This document shows, piece by piece, positions 23,174-31,746 of a stretch of 38,374 nucleotides of DNA. The translations under genes and the position numbers were made by a program. The stretch lies in the NCBI GenBank assembly GCA_030616775.1, contig JAUWWQ010000041.1, forward strand, positions 1-38,374, given 5' to 3'. The notes below the pieces were generated by a model, which saw nothing but the letters and a program-made list of their open reading frames with translations, was not told the DNA's origin and did not search any database. How positions within the stretch are numbered: the first letter of the stretch is position 1; the number at the start of each line of letters is the position of its first letter. This DNA comes from Planctomycetota bacterium. GTDB taxonomy: Bacteria; Planctomycetota; Phycisphaerae; UBA1845.

Positions 23174-25375
23174 ATGGATCACAGGATGATGCAACACAAC
23201 CGGCTCACATGGCGTACCATAATTCTTTCCTCGATCTGTGCGCTGATGTTGCACGACCACGCCCATGCCTACATCGGGCCGGGAGCGGGCTTCGCGGTCG
23301 GGACCACGCTCTTCGCGTTTTTCGTGGCCTTTTTCTCCGGGCTTGCTGCGATCTTCCTCTGGCCGATTCGATGGTTCTTTCGCTTCCTGCGCGGTCGGCG
23401 GGCCCACGCTCGGGCTCGCGTCAAGCGGTTCGTGATCCTGGGTCTGGACGGAATGGAACCGACCCTGGCGGAAAAATACATGGCCGAGGGGAAGATGCCC
23501 AATCTGGCCAGGCTGAAAGAGAAAGGCAGCTATTTGCGTCTGGGCACCACGCTGCCGCCGCTCTCGCCGGTGGCTTGGTCCACGTTTCTTACCGGCTGTA
23601 ACCCCGGTAAGCACGCCATCTTCGACTTTCTGACTCGCAGCAAACGCAACTACCTGCCCGCGTTGTCGTCGGTGAGCATCCGAGGGGCATCGCGTGCCTG
23701 GAAGATCGGCCCATATCGGATTCCTTTGGGCAAGCCCGACATACGCTTGCTCCGGCGGGGTAAGCCGTTCTGGAACGTGCTCGGCCAGCACGGCGTCTTC
23801 AGTAACATCATCCGTGTTCCTATCACATTTCCGCCGGAGCGCTTTCGCGGGGCCTTGCTCTCAGCCATGTGCGTCCCGGATTTGCGCGGCAGCCAGGGAA
23901 CCTTCTCCTACTACACGACCCGGGCGGAAGGTGAGGATGACTATATCGGAGGCGAACGGATTCATGTTAAGCGCCAGAGCAATGTCATCCGTTCGCATCT
24001 AATCGGGCCCGAGAATGATATCCGTCGCAGCGGTGGTCCGATGCGCTGTCCCTTCGAGATCATCATCGGCGATAGCGGCGAGGCGATACTGAAGATCAAC
24101 GGGCAAACACACAACCTTAAGAAGGGGCAGTACACGCCGTGGATTCGAGTGGAGTTCAAGGCCGGTCTGGGGATCAAGGTTCGGGGGATTTGCGAGTTTC
24201 TGCTGTTAGCTCCGGAGCCGGAGTTCGAGCTGTACGTAACGCCCATTCACATCGATCCGGATAAACCCGCCCTGCCGGTCTCATATCCGTCCGTGTATTG
24301 CACTTACCTGTCGAAGATGCTGGGCTCGTATGCGACGCTCGGTCTGGCGGAGGATACCTGGGGCCTTAACGCCAGGATTCTGGACGACGACGACTTTCTG
24401 CATCAGTGCCTCGAGGCCGACACGGAACGCGAGAAGATGTTCCTTGATGCCCTCGAGAAGGTCCGCCGCGGGCTGTGCGTTTGCGTGTTTGACGGGACCG
24501 ATCGCATCCAGCATATGTTCTGGCGTTATATAGACCCCGAGCACCCGGCCCATGATGGACAGTCACAACAGCAACATCGAAACGCGATCGAGGAGCTTTA
24601 TCTGCGAATGGACGATCTGGTCGGCCGGACGATGCTGGCCTGTGATGACCAGGACACCGTGCTGATGGTCATCTCGGATCACGGGTTCAACTCATTCCGC
24701 CGAGGGATCGACCTGAACTTCTGGCTGGAGCAAAATGGCTACCTCAAGCTCAAGCCGGACGGACGGGGCAAGAAGTATCTGGTGGGGGTCGACTGGTCGC
24801 AGACCAAGGCGTATTGTCTTGGCCTTGCCGGTATCTGGCTTAACGTCCAGGGCCGTGAGGCTGAGGGGATCGTAGATCCGAAAGATGCCGACGGGCTCCG
24901 CGACGAGCTTTGTGAAAAGCTGACCGGGTTGCGCGACGAAGAGACGGGGACCCTGGCCATCAGCCGGGCCTTCAACGCCCACAGGACTTATCACGGACCG
25001 TACAAGACGGAGGCTCCGGACATTATCATCGGGTATAACACCGGTTATCGCGCATCCTGGGAAGCGGCGATTGGTCAACCCACCGATGAACTCTTTCACG
25101 ACAACACCAAGGCCTGGAGCGGTGATCACTGCATCGATCCCAAGTTGGTACCCGGGGTTCTGTTCTGCAACCGCAAGATCAAGACTGCAAAACCGAGGCT
25201 TATGGATCTGGGCCCCACGGCACTCGCCATGTTCGGGGTTGAAGTTCCGTCACATATGGATGGAAAGGCGCTGGCGGTAGCTGATGCGGACGGATCGTTT
25301 CCGTCAACCGGAGACGGTCTGCGTGAACAGACGGACACGTCGAGCACGGAGAACCGCGAGGCGGTGGGAGTGTAG
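23174..25375 (+). CDS. Membrane-anchored alkaline-phosphatase-superfamily phosphodiesterase
   Basis: About 733 residues if translation starts at the ATG at 23174; ATGs at 23186 and 23189 are equally possible, and none has a strong ribosome binding site. A signal-like N-terminus is followed by AYIGPGAGFAVG and one or two membrane helices (to WPIRWFFRFLRG). The catalytic domain then begins VKRFVILGLDGMEPTLAEKYM, with PPLSPVAWSTFLTG carrying the serine/threonine nucleophile. Later metal-site motifs are FDGTDRIQHMFWR, VISDHGFNSFRRG and GDHCIDPKLVPG. It belongs to the type I phosphodiesterase/nucleotide pyrophosphatase group; the substrate is unknown. A paralogue follows after 5 bp, and the two should be co-transcribed. 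Confidence 0.88.
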   Translation: MDHRMMQHNRLTWRTIILSSICALMLHDHAHAYIGPGAGFAVGTTLFAFFVAFFSGLAAIFLWPIRWFFRFLRGRRAHARARVKRFVILGLDGMEPTLAEKYMAEGKMPNLARLKEKGSYLRLGTTLPPLSPVAWSTFLTGCNPGKHAIFDFLTRSKRNYLPALSSVSIRGASRAWKIGPYRIPLGKPDIRLLRRGKPFWNVLGQHGVFSNIIRVPITFPPERFRGALLSAMCVPDLRGSQGTFSYYTTRAEGEDDYIGGERIHVKRQSNVIRSHLIGPENDIRRSGGPMRCPFEIIIGDSGEAILKINGQTHNLKKGQYTPWIRVEFKAGLGIKVRGICEFLLLAPEPEFELYVTPIHIDPDKPALPVSYPSVYCTYLSKMLGSYATLGLAEDTWGLNARILDDDDFLHQCLEADTEREKMFLDALEKVRRGLCVCVFDGTDRIQHMFWRYIDPEHPAHDGQSQQQHRNAIEELYLRMDDLVGRTMLACDDQDTVLMVISDHGFNSFRRGIDLNFWLEQNGYLKLKPDGRGKKYLVGVDWSQTKAYCLGLAGIWLNVQGREAEGIVDPKDADGLRDELCEKLTGLRDEETGTLAISRAFNAHRTYHGPYKTEAPDIIIGYNTGYRASWEAAIGQPTDELFHDNTKAWSGDHCIDPKLVPGVLFCNRKIKTAKPRLMDLGPTALAMFGVEVPSHMDGKALAVADADGSFPSTGDGLREQTDTSSTENREAVGV

Positions 25376-25380
25376 GGGGC

Positions 25381-27468
25381 ATGTCAGAAGGCAACGACGG
25401 AATCACCAGGAGGAAATTCATTCGTGTGGCCGGTGCTTCCGGAGTCTCATCGGCACTCTACCTCTACGGCGGCTGCAGGGGAGTCGCCACAAGACCGGGA
25501 AAGGGTGGCAGGTCGGCGGCCAATGGGAAGAAGGTAATTATCATCGGTATAGACGGGATGGACCCACGTTTATGCGAAAAGCTGATGGCTGCGGGCGAAC
25601 TGGGTAACTTTGCCAGAATGCGTGACGCCGGTGGGTACCACCGCCTGGGCAGCAGTATCCCGCCGCAAAGCCCCGTGGCGTGGGCCAACTTCATCACCGG
25701 GGCGGGTCCCGGCGTACACGGTATCTTCGATTTCATTCATCGCAACCCGGAGAGGCAATGTGCCCCTTACTACGCCGCGGCGGAGACGATCCCTGCACTC
25801 GACGGCTGGGAGGTCGGCGAACACAAGATCCCTCTGGCGTTCTGGCCGTTTAATCATCAACCCGCAGAAACCGTCCTTCGACGGGAGGGAACACCATTCT
25901 GGGATTATCTTGATGAGGCTGGCATACCTGCATGGTTCTACGACATACCCTCCAATTACCCACCCAGTCCATCGCGTTACGGACATGTTTGTTGTCTGAG
26001 CGGGCTGGGCGTGCCGGACCTTCTGGGTTCCTACGGTACTTACCAGCACTTCTCCGAAAAAACCATTGTGGACAGGAATGAGGCAGGCGGCCTGCGCAAG
26101 CCGCTCGTATTTAGGAACAATGTGGCCAAGGCCAAACTGATTGGGCCGGACAATATATATTTACAAAAGCCGACCGCCACTACAGTGGAGTTTATAATTT
26201 ACCGTCACCCCAGCGAACCCACTGCGCGAATTGAATTCCAGGATCAAACGGTCGTGCTTAAGGAAGGTGAATGGAGCGACTGGTGCAAAGTCGATTTTGA
26301 ACTTCAAATGCCGCCGTTCCTGCCAAACGAGAGTGTGAGTGGCATTTGTCGATTCTATTTGCAGGAGGTTCATCCTGATCTCACTCTTTATGTGACTCCG
26401 ATCAACATCGACCCCTCCGATCCCGGTGGGCAGAAGATAACTGAACCGGCTAACTTCATCACCCGCCTATCGGACAAACTCGGCTTGTTCTATACGACCG
26501 GCTTTCAAGAGGATCACAAAGCCCTTGCCAACAGAATATTCACTGATGAGGAGTTCCGTCAGCAGGCCGATTATGTGCTCAAAGAGCGCCTTAACCTGCT
26601 CGACTATGCACTGGAACACTACGACGATGGAGTACTGTTCTTCTATTTTTCGAGTACCGACCTGCAAGCTCACATGTTCTGGTGGGACTCTGATGAGAAG
26701 CACCCTGTGCGGTCGGCCGACGATGCCAAGAAATACGCCAATGTGATCAGCGATCTCTACAAGAAGATGGACAATACTGTCGGAAACATCGCTCGGCAAT
26801 ATGGTGATGAAGCCACCATCCTGGTTCTGTCCGATCACGGCTTCTGCAACTTTCGCCGGCAGTTTAATCTAAATACCTGGCTGCGCGACAACGGTTATCT
26901 CAATCCGCCCAACGCCAAGTCGCTTCTGGATCCGCGGCGAGGACGGCTCGTGGACTGGAGCAGGACGAAGGCGTACGGAATGGGACTGAATGGGCTGTAT
27001 CTAAACCTTGCGGGCCGGGAGCGCGAGGGGATTGTCCGCTCCGGTGAGCGCGATGCCCTGCTCAACGAGATAAGAGAGAAGCTCCTTGCGGTGCGCGATC
27101 CGGCCGACGGCCGGCCGGTGATCGTGCAGGTGGATCGCGCCGATCAGGCCTACTCCGGTCCCAACGTGTTCAAGGCACCGGACTTGATCGTAGGCTATCA
27201 TCGTGGGTACCGGGCGTCATGGGCGACGACACTCGGCGATCTGTCCAAGGAAGTGCTCAGTGACAACGACTCCGCATGGAGCGCGGACCACTGCATGGCT
27301 ACCAGCCAGCTTCCAGGTGTTATTTTTAGCAACCGGGCGATACTGCGTCAGAATCCTTCGCTTGTCGACCTGGCCCCGACCATTTTGCAGGAGTTCGGCG
27401 TCGAGCCGCCGGGAACGATGACCGGAGGAAGTCTGTTTACATCCGCGGTGACGGCCGGCGCCGGCTAA
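25381..27468 (+). CDS. Tat-exported alkaline-phosphatase-superfamily phosphodiesterase
   Basis: 695 residues. The N-terminus ITRRKFIRVAGASGVSSALYLYGGC is a twin-arginine signal; the cysteine suggests a possible lipoprotein, although the lipobox (YGGC) is weak. Catalytic-domain motifs parallel the upstream gene: VIIIGIDGMDPRLCEKLM, PPQSPVAWANFITG (Asn where the paralogue has Thr; the nucleophile position should be checked), FSSTDLQAHMFWW, VLSDHGFCNFRRQ and ADHCMATSQLPG. The two genes align along most of their length, so they arose by duplication, one membrane-anchored and one exported folded by Tat. Several stretches are less GC-rich than neighbours. It ends 14 bp before the small gene. Confidence 0.88.
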   Translation: MSEGNDGITRRKFIRVAGASGVSSALYLYGGCRGVATRPGKGGRSAANGKKVIIIGIDGMDPRLCEKLMAAGELGNFARMRDAGGYHRLGSSIPPQSPVAWANFITGAGPGVHGIFDFIHRNPERQCAPYYAAAETIPALDGWEVGEHKIPLAFWPFNHQPAETVLRREGTPFWDYLDEAGIPAWFYDIPSNYPPSPSRYGHVCCLSGLGVPDLLGSYGTYQHFSEKTIVDRNEAGGLRKPLVFRNNVAKAKLIGPDNIYLQKPTATTVEFIIYRHPSEPTARIEFQDQTVVLKEGEWSDWCKVDFELQMPPFLPNESVSGICRFYLQEVHPDLTLYVTPINIDPSDPGGQKITEPANFITRLSDKLGLFYTTGFQEDHKALANRIFTDEEFRQQADYVLKERLNLLDYALEHYDDGVLFFYFSSTDLQAHMFWWDSDEKHPVRSADDAKKYANVISDLYKKMDNTVGNIARQYGDEATILVLSDHGFCNFRRQFNLNTWLRDNGYLNPPNAKSLLDPRRGRLVDWSRTKAYGMGLNGLYLNLAGREREGIVRSGERDALLNEIREKLLAVRDPADGRPVIVQVDRADQAYSGPNVFKAPDLIVGYHRGYRASWATTLGDLSKEVLSDNDSAWSADHCMATSQLPGVIFSNRAILRQNPSLVDLAPTILQEFGVEPPGTMTGGSLFTSAVTAGAG

Positions 27469-27482
27469 GAGGAGTATTGCCT

Positions 27483-27668
27483 GTGGCCAAGATCAAGATC
27501 GATTCGTACCTGTACGACCGGATCAAGAAGGTTTCCGAACTGGCCGGCTATACCTCGCCGGAGGAGTTCATCGTTCACGCCCTCGAGAAGGAGCTCTCGG
27601 TTCTGGAGGCGGCTGGGTCCGATGAGGAGGTGACCGAACGACTGCGGGGACTCGGATACCTGGAGTAG
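27483..27668 (+). CDS. Small helical protein, possibly ribbon-helix-helix
   Basis: 61 residues from a GTG at 27483. AGAGGAG ends nine bases upstream, while a TTG two codons earlier lies too close to it. The sequence KIKIDSYLYDRIKKVSELAGYTSPEEFIVHALEKEL has the short strand followed by two helices of ribbon-helix-helix proteins. The acidic tail ends RLRGLGYLE. It could be a DNA-binding regulator of this operon, or a small accessory protein that uses the RHH-like fold for pairing. It sits between the phosphodiesterase pair and the Oxa1-like membrane gene. I know similar small genes beside such phosphatase genes, but no characterised member. Confidence 0.65.
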   Translation: MAKIKIDSYLYDRIKKVSELAGYTSPEEFIVHALEKELSVLEAAGSDEEVTERLRGLGYLE

Positions 27669-27722
27669 TAGTAGCGGCGCCGGGCTGATTACGCTGGTAG
27701 AGATCTGCAAGGTCGATCTGCT

Positions 27723-28667
27723 ATGGAAGCCGTCAACTGGCTGCTGATAAACGGGGCAAACGCCGTCCTTTGGCTGTGGGGGCTGGTCAAGAGCCTCTTG
27801 GTCGGGATTTTCTCCGCGCTGGATACAGTTCTTAATCCAGTGCTGTCGCCGGTCCTTGCCCTGCTGAACCCGATTTGCACCACGATCGGCGACGCAGTGT
27901 ACGCTGTTCTTGATCTGCTGCCCGTCTGGTTGGGCTTGACCATCCTTTCTGCGCTGATGGGCATCGTGATGCTGGTGGCCTTTCGATACGTGTCCAATCA
28001 GGCGGCCATCGGCAGGGCCAAAGACGATATCAAAGCCAACCTGTTGGCACTGAAGCTATACAAGGATGAACTTCGCGTCACGTTCCAGGCACAGGGGCGG
28101 TTGTTGTGGGCGGTTCTGCGGCTGCAACGGTATATACTGACCCCAGTGCTGGTAATGTTGGTGCCGATGCTGCTTTGCCTCACTCAGATGGGTATTCGCC
28201 ATCAGTGGCGACCCCTGCACCCTGGCGAACAGACGCTGATCCGGATGAGGCTGGCCCAGGACGCTGGCAACCCCATCCAGGTTCAACTCGAACCTAATGC
28301 AGGCGTGGTGACCGAGGTCGGCGCAGTGCCCGGCGGCGGGGAACTGGTCTGGCGGATCCGCGGCGGCGAGCCGGGACGTCACACGTTGCGGTTTAACACA
28401 GCCGGTCAAGTGATCGAAAAGGAGTTGGTCGTCGGGACGGACTTTCAGCGTGTCAGCGCCGCCCGAGTCGGCCCTAATTGGACCGGTCAGCTTTTCCATC
28501 CTGCTGAACGACGTCTGCCCGGCAGCGGTCCGGTTCGGTCGATCGAGATTGTCTATCCCGGTGTTGACTCGTGGATCTACGGCGCGAACTGGTGGGTGCT
28601 GTACTTTTTCGTGATCTCCATGGGCGCCGCCCTGCTGCTTAAACCGCTGTTCAGGGTGAGATTTTGA
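27723..28667 (+). CDS. Membrane protein with Oxa1/EMC3-like core
   Basis: 314 residues. Helices are visible at about 5-45, 60-85, 135-160 and 285-305. The central stretch is KDDIKANLLALKLYKDELRVTFQAQGRLLWAVLRLQRYILTPVLVMLVPMLLCLTQMGI: a long charged amphipathic segment leading into a proline-containing hydrophobic hairpin. That layout recalls the Oxa1 superfamily (YidC, archaeal DUF106, EMC3/TMCO1), whose members insert or support membrane proteins. About 110 residues after it form a soluble, probably extracytoplasmic beta-rich domain. It is the last gene of the operon with the two phosphodiesterases. Similarity to Oxa1 is judged by eye; structure prediction would settle it. Confidence 0.6.
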   Translation: MEAVNWLLINGANAVLWLWGLVKSLLVGIFSALDTVLNPVLSPVLALLNPICTTIGDAVYAVLDLLPVWLGLTILSALMGIVMLVAFRYVSNQAAIGRAKDDIKANLLALKLYKDELRVTFQAQGRLLWAVLRLQRYILTPVLVMLVPMLLCLTQMGIRHQWRPLHPGEQTLIRMRLAQDAGNPIQVQLEPNAGVVTEVGAVPGGGELVWRIRGGEPGRHTLRFNTAGQVIEKELVVGTDFQRVSAARVGPNWTGQLFHPAERRLPGSGPVRSIEIVYPGVDSWIYGANWWVLYFFVISMGAALLLKPLFRVRF

Positions 28668-28672
28668 CATAT

Positions 28673-28720
28673 AGGGCCGGCACTGCCCGCCACGATCACT
28701 CGACAGGCAAAGCCGGCCCT
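28673..28720. terminator. Inverted repeat between convergent genes, possible bidirectional terminator
   Basis: AGGGCCGGC (28673-28681) pairs with GCCGGCCCT (28712-28720), and TGCC (28684-28687) pairs with GGCA (28706-28709) inside it. It lies between the stop codons of the Oxa1-like gene (plus) and the dodecin gene (minus). There is no clear T-run on either side. Confidence 0.45.
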
Positions 28721-28743
28721 GCATGCTTATCGTCCTTCGGTGG

Positions 28744-28959
28744 CTAATCGCCGGATTCATACTTGAAGGACAGACCCACCCTGGCGCGGTATCCGACGAC
28801 TTTCCCGTCTTCAACCTTCATGTCCAGCTTGTTGATCTCTGCGACCCTCAAGTTCTTTAGACTCTTGCCGGCAACCGCTATGGCATTTTTGGCGGCTTCC
28901 TCCCAGGAAGCCTCACTTGTCCCTACCAGCTCGATAACCTTGTAGACGCTGTCACTCAT
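28744..28959 (-). CDS. Dodecin family flavin-binding protein
   Basis: 71 residues, the usual size. Dodecins form hollow dodecamers that bind and store or buffer flavins in the cytoplasm. The full pattern is present: VYKVIELVGTSEASWEEAAKNAI with W19, AGKSLKNLRVAEI, and the closing strands MKVEDGKVVGYRARVGLSFKYE. AGGAG lies seven bases before the ATG. It is a single gene facing the preceding operon, with no flavin-biosynthesis gene nearby. Confidence 0.95.
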   Translation of the reverse strand: MSDSVYKVIELVGTSEASWEEAAKNAIAVAGKSLKNLRVAEINKLDMKVEDGKVVGYRARVGLSFKYESGD

Positions 28960-29276
28960 AGCCGTTCTCCTAAGTAAGACGCCTCGGAAAGGGCAATCCA
29001 GCCTGCCTGACTCCTCTTGAGCGAGAACCGCGCCTCATCTTCGTGGAAGAGGAGTCACCTGTCCCGTCCGTCTCCGGTGGACATGATGATCCTACCCGAC
29101 TCATTCTACAGCGCCAAGCCTTTTTCGTCGGACCGAGTTTGCAGCGGTGCTCCTGACTGTAGCAGAGTTGATCTCGGCGGAGAACCAGGTTATTTAGCTC
29201 ATTGATTGCGGGATGCCGGGCGCTTACGCCCGCCGTTTATCTGTTCACGATACGGCCGTTGAACAAGGAGCAGAAA
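28960..29276. other. Intergenic region, nothing recognised
   Basis: About 317 bp between dodecin (minus) and the small membrane protein gene (plus). No repeat, hairpin or open frame here looks real. Promoters for both flanking genes should lie in it but cannot be placed with confidence. Confidence 0.5.
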
Positions 29277-29405
29277 ATGATGGACAACGTCACCGTGGCA
29301 TTCTACGTACTGGTGTTTATTGGCTTTGTACAGATCGACCGCCGGTTGCACGATATCGTCAGAACTCTAAAGAAGATGACCGAGCCACGTAGCAAGACTT
29401 CTTGA
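29277..29405 (+). CDS. Small single-pass membrane protein, unknown
   Basis: 42 residues: MMDNVTVAFYVLVFIGFVQI, then DRRLHDIVRTLKKMTE. One hydrophobic helix is followed by a basic amphipathic tail. AAGGAG ends six bases before the ATG, a strong ribosome binding site that supports a real gene despite its size. No family is recognised. It is alone on this strand, convergent with the transporter unit that follows. Confidence 0.5.
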   Translation: MMDNVTVAFYVLVFIGFVQIDRRLHDIVRTLKKMTEPRSKTS

Positions 29406-29485
29406 TGACAGCGGGTTCTGGTGTTAATGGCGCGCGACCGGAAGCACCGCGCTGCGCTTGGCCATGGCACCTAGCGACAGCGCTT

Positions 29486-29704
29486 CTACGCCTCGCGGTC
29501 GTGGGTGTCGATGTCCAGCGGGGCGTGGTGATGCTCCGTGGGACGCTTCTCGCGAAGAATCCGGGTCATACAGAAGATCAGCAAGCCGAGCACCAGCACG
29601 ATGCTGCACGTCATAACAACAGTTCCTCCGACGGTAAGCCCGACGTCGTCGGTTGCGGCCTGTGCAAGCATCGCTAACAATCCGTTCACGGCGAAGTCTC
29701 CCAT
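29486..29704 (-). CDS. Small membrane protein, probable small subunit of the NSS transporter
   Basis: 72 residues from the ATG at 29704; an ATG 7 codons earlier (29725) is possible. A single hydrophobic helix (GTVVMTCSIVLVLGLLIFCMTRIL) is followed by a charged histidine-rich tail (EKRPTEHHHAPLDIDTHDREA). It overlaps the 3' end of the NSS transporter gene by 19 bp, implying coupled translation. NSS transporters of the MetP type use a small one-helix partner (MetS) encoded directly downstream, and size, topology and position fit that role. The sequence itself is not distinctive. Confidence 0.6.
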   Translation of the reverse strand: MGDFAVNGLLAMLAQAATDDVGLTVGGTVVMTCSIVLVLGLLIFCMTRILREKRPTEHHHAPLDIDTHDREA

Positions 29705-31515
29705 CCAGCACCGGAGTCCTCCCATTGGTCGATCATCCGGCCGATGCGGTTGCGACAGGCGATGTCACTCAAGACCACCAGCATGATGTAGAACCCGATA
29801 ATTCCCATGAAGACGAATCTGGCGATGTTGGCGTCAGCCGCCGCGGCGCGTCGGTCCTCTTCGGCGGTCTCCTGATGTTGCTGCAGCCACGCCGGCAGCT
29901 CGGCAACGTTAACGGGCTGGTCCTCTTCGGGACCGAGCAACTCTTCCACTTTTGATGCCAGCACTTCGGCATCCAAACCGGTGTCGGTGAAGTTGTCCTC
30001 GATGGCCTGGGCGTAAACCGCCCGTTCAGCGACGATACCCTGCCTGGCGGGATTCATACCGCGAATGTAATCCGGCAAATTGTGGTAGCCCCACATCACC
30101 AGAATCACGATCAGAAACGTCGGTGTAATGAAGCGTATGACGAATGCGACAACGCGGGGTACGTGCAGATCGGCGCCGCGGTTCATCTCCTTGACGCCGC
30201 GTGCAGCCCCGATGACCCATCCGAAGATGAGGACCTGGAACGTCGCCGCAATAATCATCATCAGGTTGCACCAGAAATCGGTGTGATCCAGGGCGAGCGT
30301 ATTCTTGCTGAAGTACATGGTCAACGTCGCCCCACCGGCCGTAATAATGCCCAGGATGGCGATACTAGCCCGGCGCGGTAGAGCGAAAGCATCCTCCAAA
30401 AATGCAATCGCCGGCTGCAACATGCTCAGCGAGCTGGTCACGGCCGCCAGAAACAGAAGGCCGAACCACATGGCCCCAAAAAAGTTCCCCAGGGGCATGA
30501 AGTGCATGATGGCCGGTATGGTGACAAATCCCAGCCCGAACAAGCCTTTGGTGGCATTTTCGGCGCCCAGGAAAAGGAACGCGGTCGGCACGACGATCAA
30601 CCCGGCCAATATGACCTCGCAGAATTCGTTGGCGCTCGAGGCGCTCAGCGAGGTGAGCACCACGTCGTCGTTGCTGCGGAGATAGCTCGAGTAGCACAGG
30701 ATGAGGCCGAACCCGACGCTGAGGCTGAAGAAGATTTGCCCCGCCGCCGCCAGCCAAACCTGCGGATTCTTCAGTTGCTCCCACTGGGGATTCCACATGA
30801 ACCCCAGTCCCGACGAGATGTTCGGCAGCGTCAGCACGCGAAGCAGGATGATCACGGCGCACAGGACCAGCAGGGGCATTGCCCATTTGCAGAAAACCTC
30901 GATTCCCCGAGTGACGCCGTGATATATGATGTAGAAGTTTACCAGGAAGCAGATCGACACCAGCCAGATCGTCCGCCCGCCCTCGCGCAACAGGATCCCG
31001 TGTTCGGATCCACCCGAAGTCGTTTCCCAATGGGCGTCGGTCGCCTCAACGACGGCTTGCACCTCGGCGGTGTGGTCACTCGAAGCAGTGGTGATCTTCG
31101 CGTACATTTCCGCAAAGCCGCCTTTGGCGAACTCGATGCAGTAATCCAGACACCACGCTTCCAGCAGAACGTAGTACATGTAGATGACCACGGGGATGAG
31201 CAGCGTCATCGCACCAAGGACCTTGGCAGGCCATCGCCGCCAAAGGGCGAACATGATCCCCGGGGCGCTGTTCTGCCCGAACCGCCCGCCAAGCCGACCC
31301 ATCGTCCACTCGCACCAGGCAATCGGAATCCCCAGCAGCACGAAGCTGATGATATAGGGGATCATGAAGGCGCCTCCGCCGTTGTTGGCCGCCTGCCCGG
31401 GGAAACGCAGAAAGTTGCCCAATCCGACGGCGGAGCCCGCCACTGCCAGCACCACCCCGATTTTCGAGCCCCATTTTTCCTTCACCGCCAGATCCGGTTG
31501 GGGTGATGTGCTCAT
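29686..31515 (-). CDS. Sodium-dependent NSS (SNF) family transporter
   Basis: 609 residues with about twelve membrane helices, a little longer than most bacterial members. The N-terminal signature SAVGLGNFLRFPGQAANNGGGAFMIPYIIS carries the unwound first helix that binds sodium and substrate in the LeuT fold. LSVGFGLILCYSSYL corresponds to helix 6. A soluble insert at about 500-565, rich in Asp/Glu, precedes the last helix. It likely imports an amino acid or a related compound with sodium; the substrate cannot be read. It is divergent from the AGCS symporter gene across 231 bp, and the small subunit gene overlaps its 3' end. Confidence 0.92.
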   Translation of the reverse strand: MSTSPQPDLAVKEKWGSKIGVVLAVAGSAVGLGNFLRFPGQAANNGGGAFMIPYIISFVLLGIPIAWCEWTMGRLGGRFGQNSAPGIMFALWRRWPAKVLGAMTLLIPVVIYMYYVLLEAWCLDYCIEFAKGGFAEMYAKITTASSDHTAEVQAVVEATDAHWETTSGGSEHGILLREGGRTIWLVSICFLVNFYIIYHGVTRGIEVFCKWAMPLLVLCAVIILLRVLTLPNISSGLGFMWNPQWEQLKNPQVWLAAAGQIFFSLSVGFGLILCYSSYLRSNDDVVLTSLSASSANEFCEVILAGLIVVPTAFLFLGAENATKGLFGLGFVTIPAIMHFMPLGNFFGAMWFGLLFLAAVTSSLSMLQPAIAFLEDAFALPRRASIAILGIITAGGATLTMYFSKNTLALDHTDFWCNLMMIIAATFQVLIFGWVIGAARGVKEMNRGADLHVPRVVAFVIRFITPTFLIVILVMWGYHNLPDYIRGMNPARQGIVAERAVYAQAIEDNFTDTGLDAEVLASKVEELLGPEEDQPVNVAELPAWLQQHQETAEEDRRAAAADANIARFVFMGIIGFYIMLVVLSDIACRNRIGRMIDQWEDSGAGWETSP

Positions 31516-31746
31516 CGATCTCTACTCGAATGTTCCTGTCCTGCTACCTGCGCAGGATTACCGAACCGCACCGACTATTCTTGGCCTTCGGCCGGGATCT
31601 TCATCCAGCAAACGCACGACCCGGGCAAGCACCGCGCCAATCCAACATGGGCGTGATTCTACACGAACGACCGTGCAACCGGCAATGGTTGATCGATCCA
31701 TGGAGTTCCCGTATGTTCTCGTACCCTTACAGCGAGTGGAGATGCT

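Noticed and set aside
30502-31506. Long plus-strand open frame of about 334 codons
   Set aside because: It lies wholly antisense to the NSS transporter, whose family motifs are unmistakable; composition is His/Gln/Arg-rich as expected for a shadow frame.
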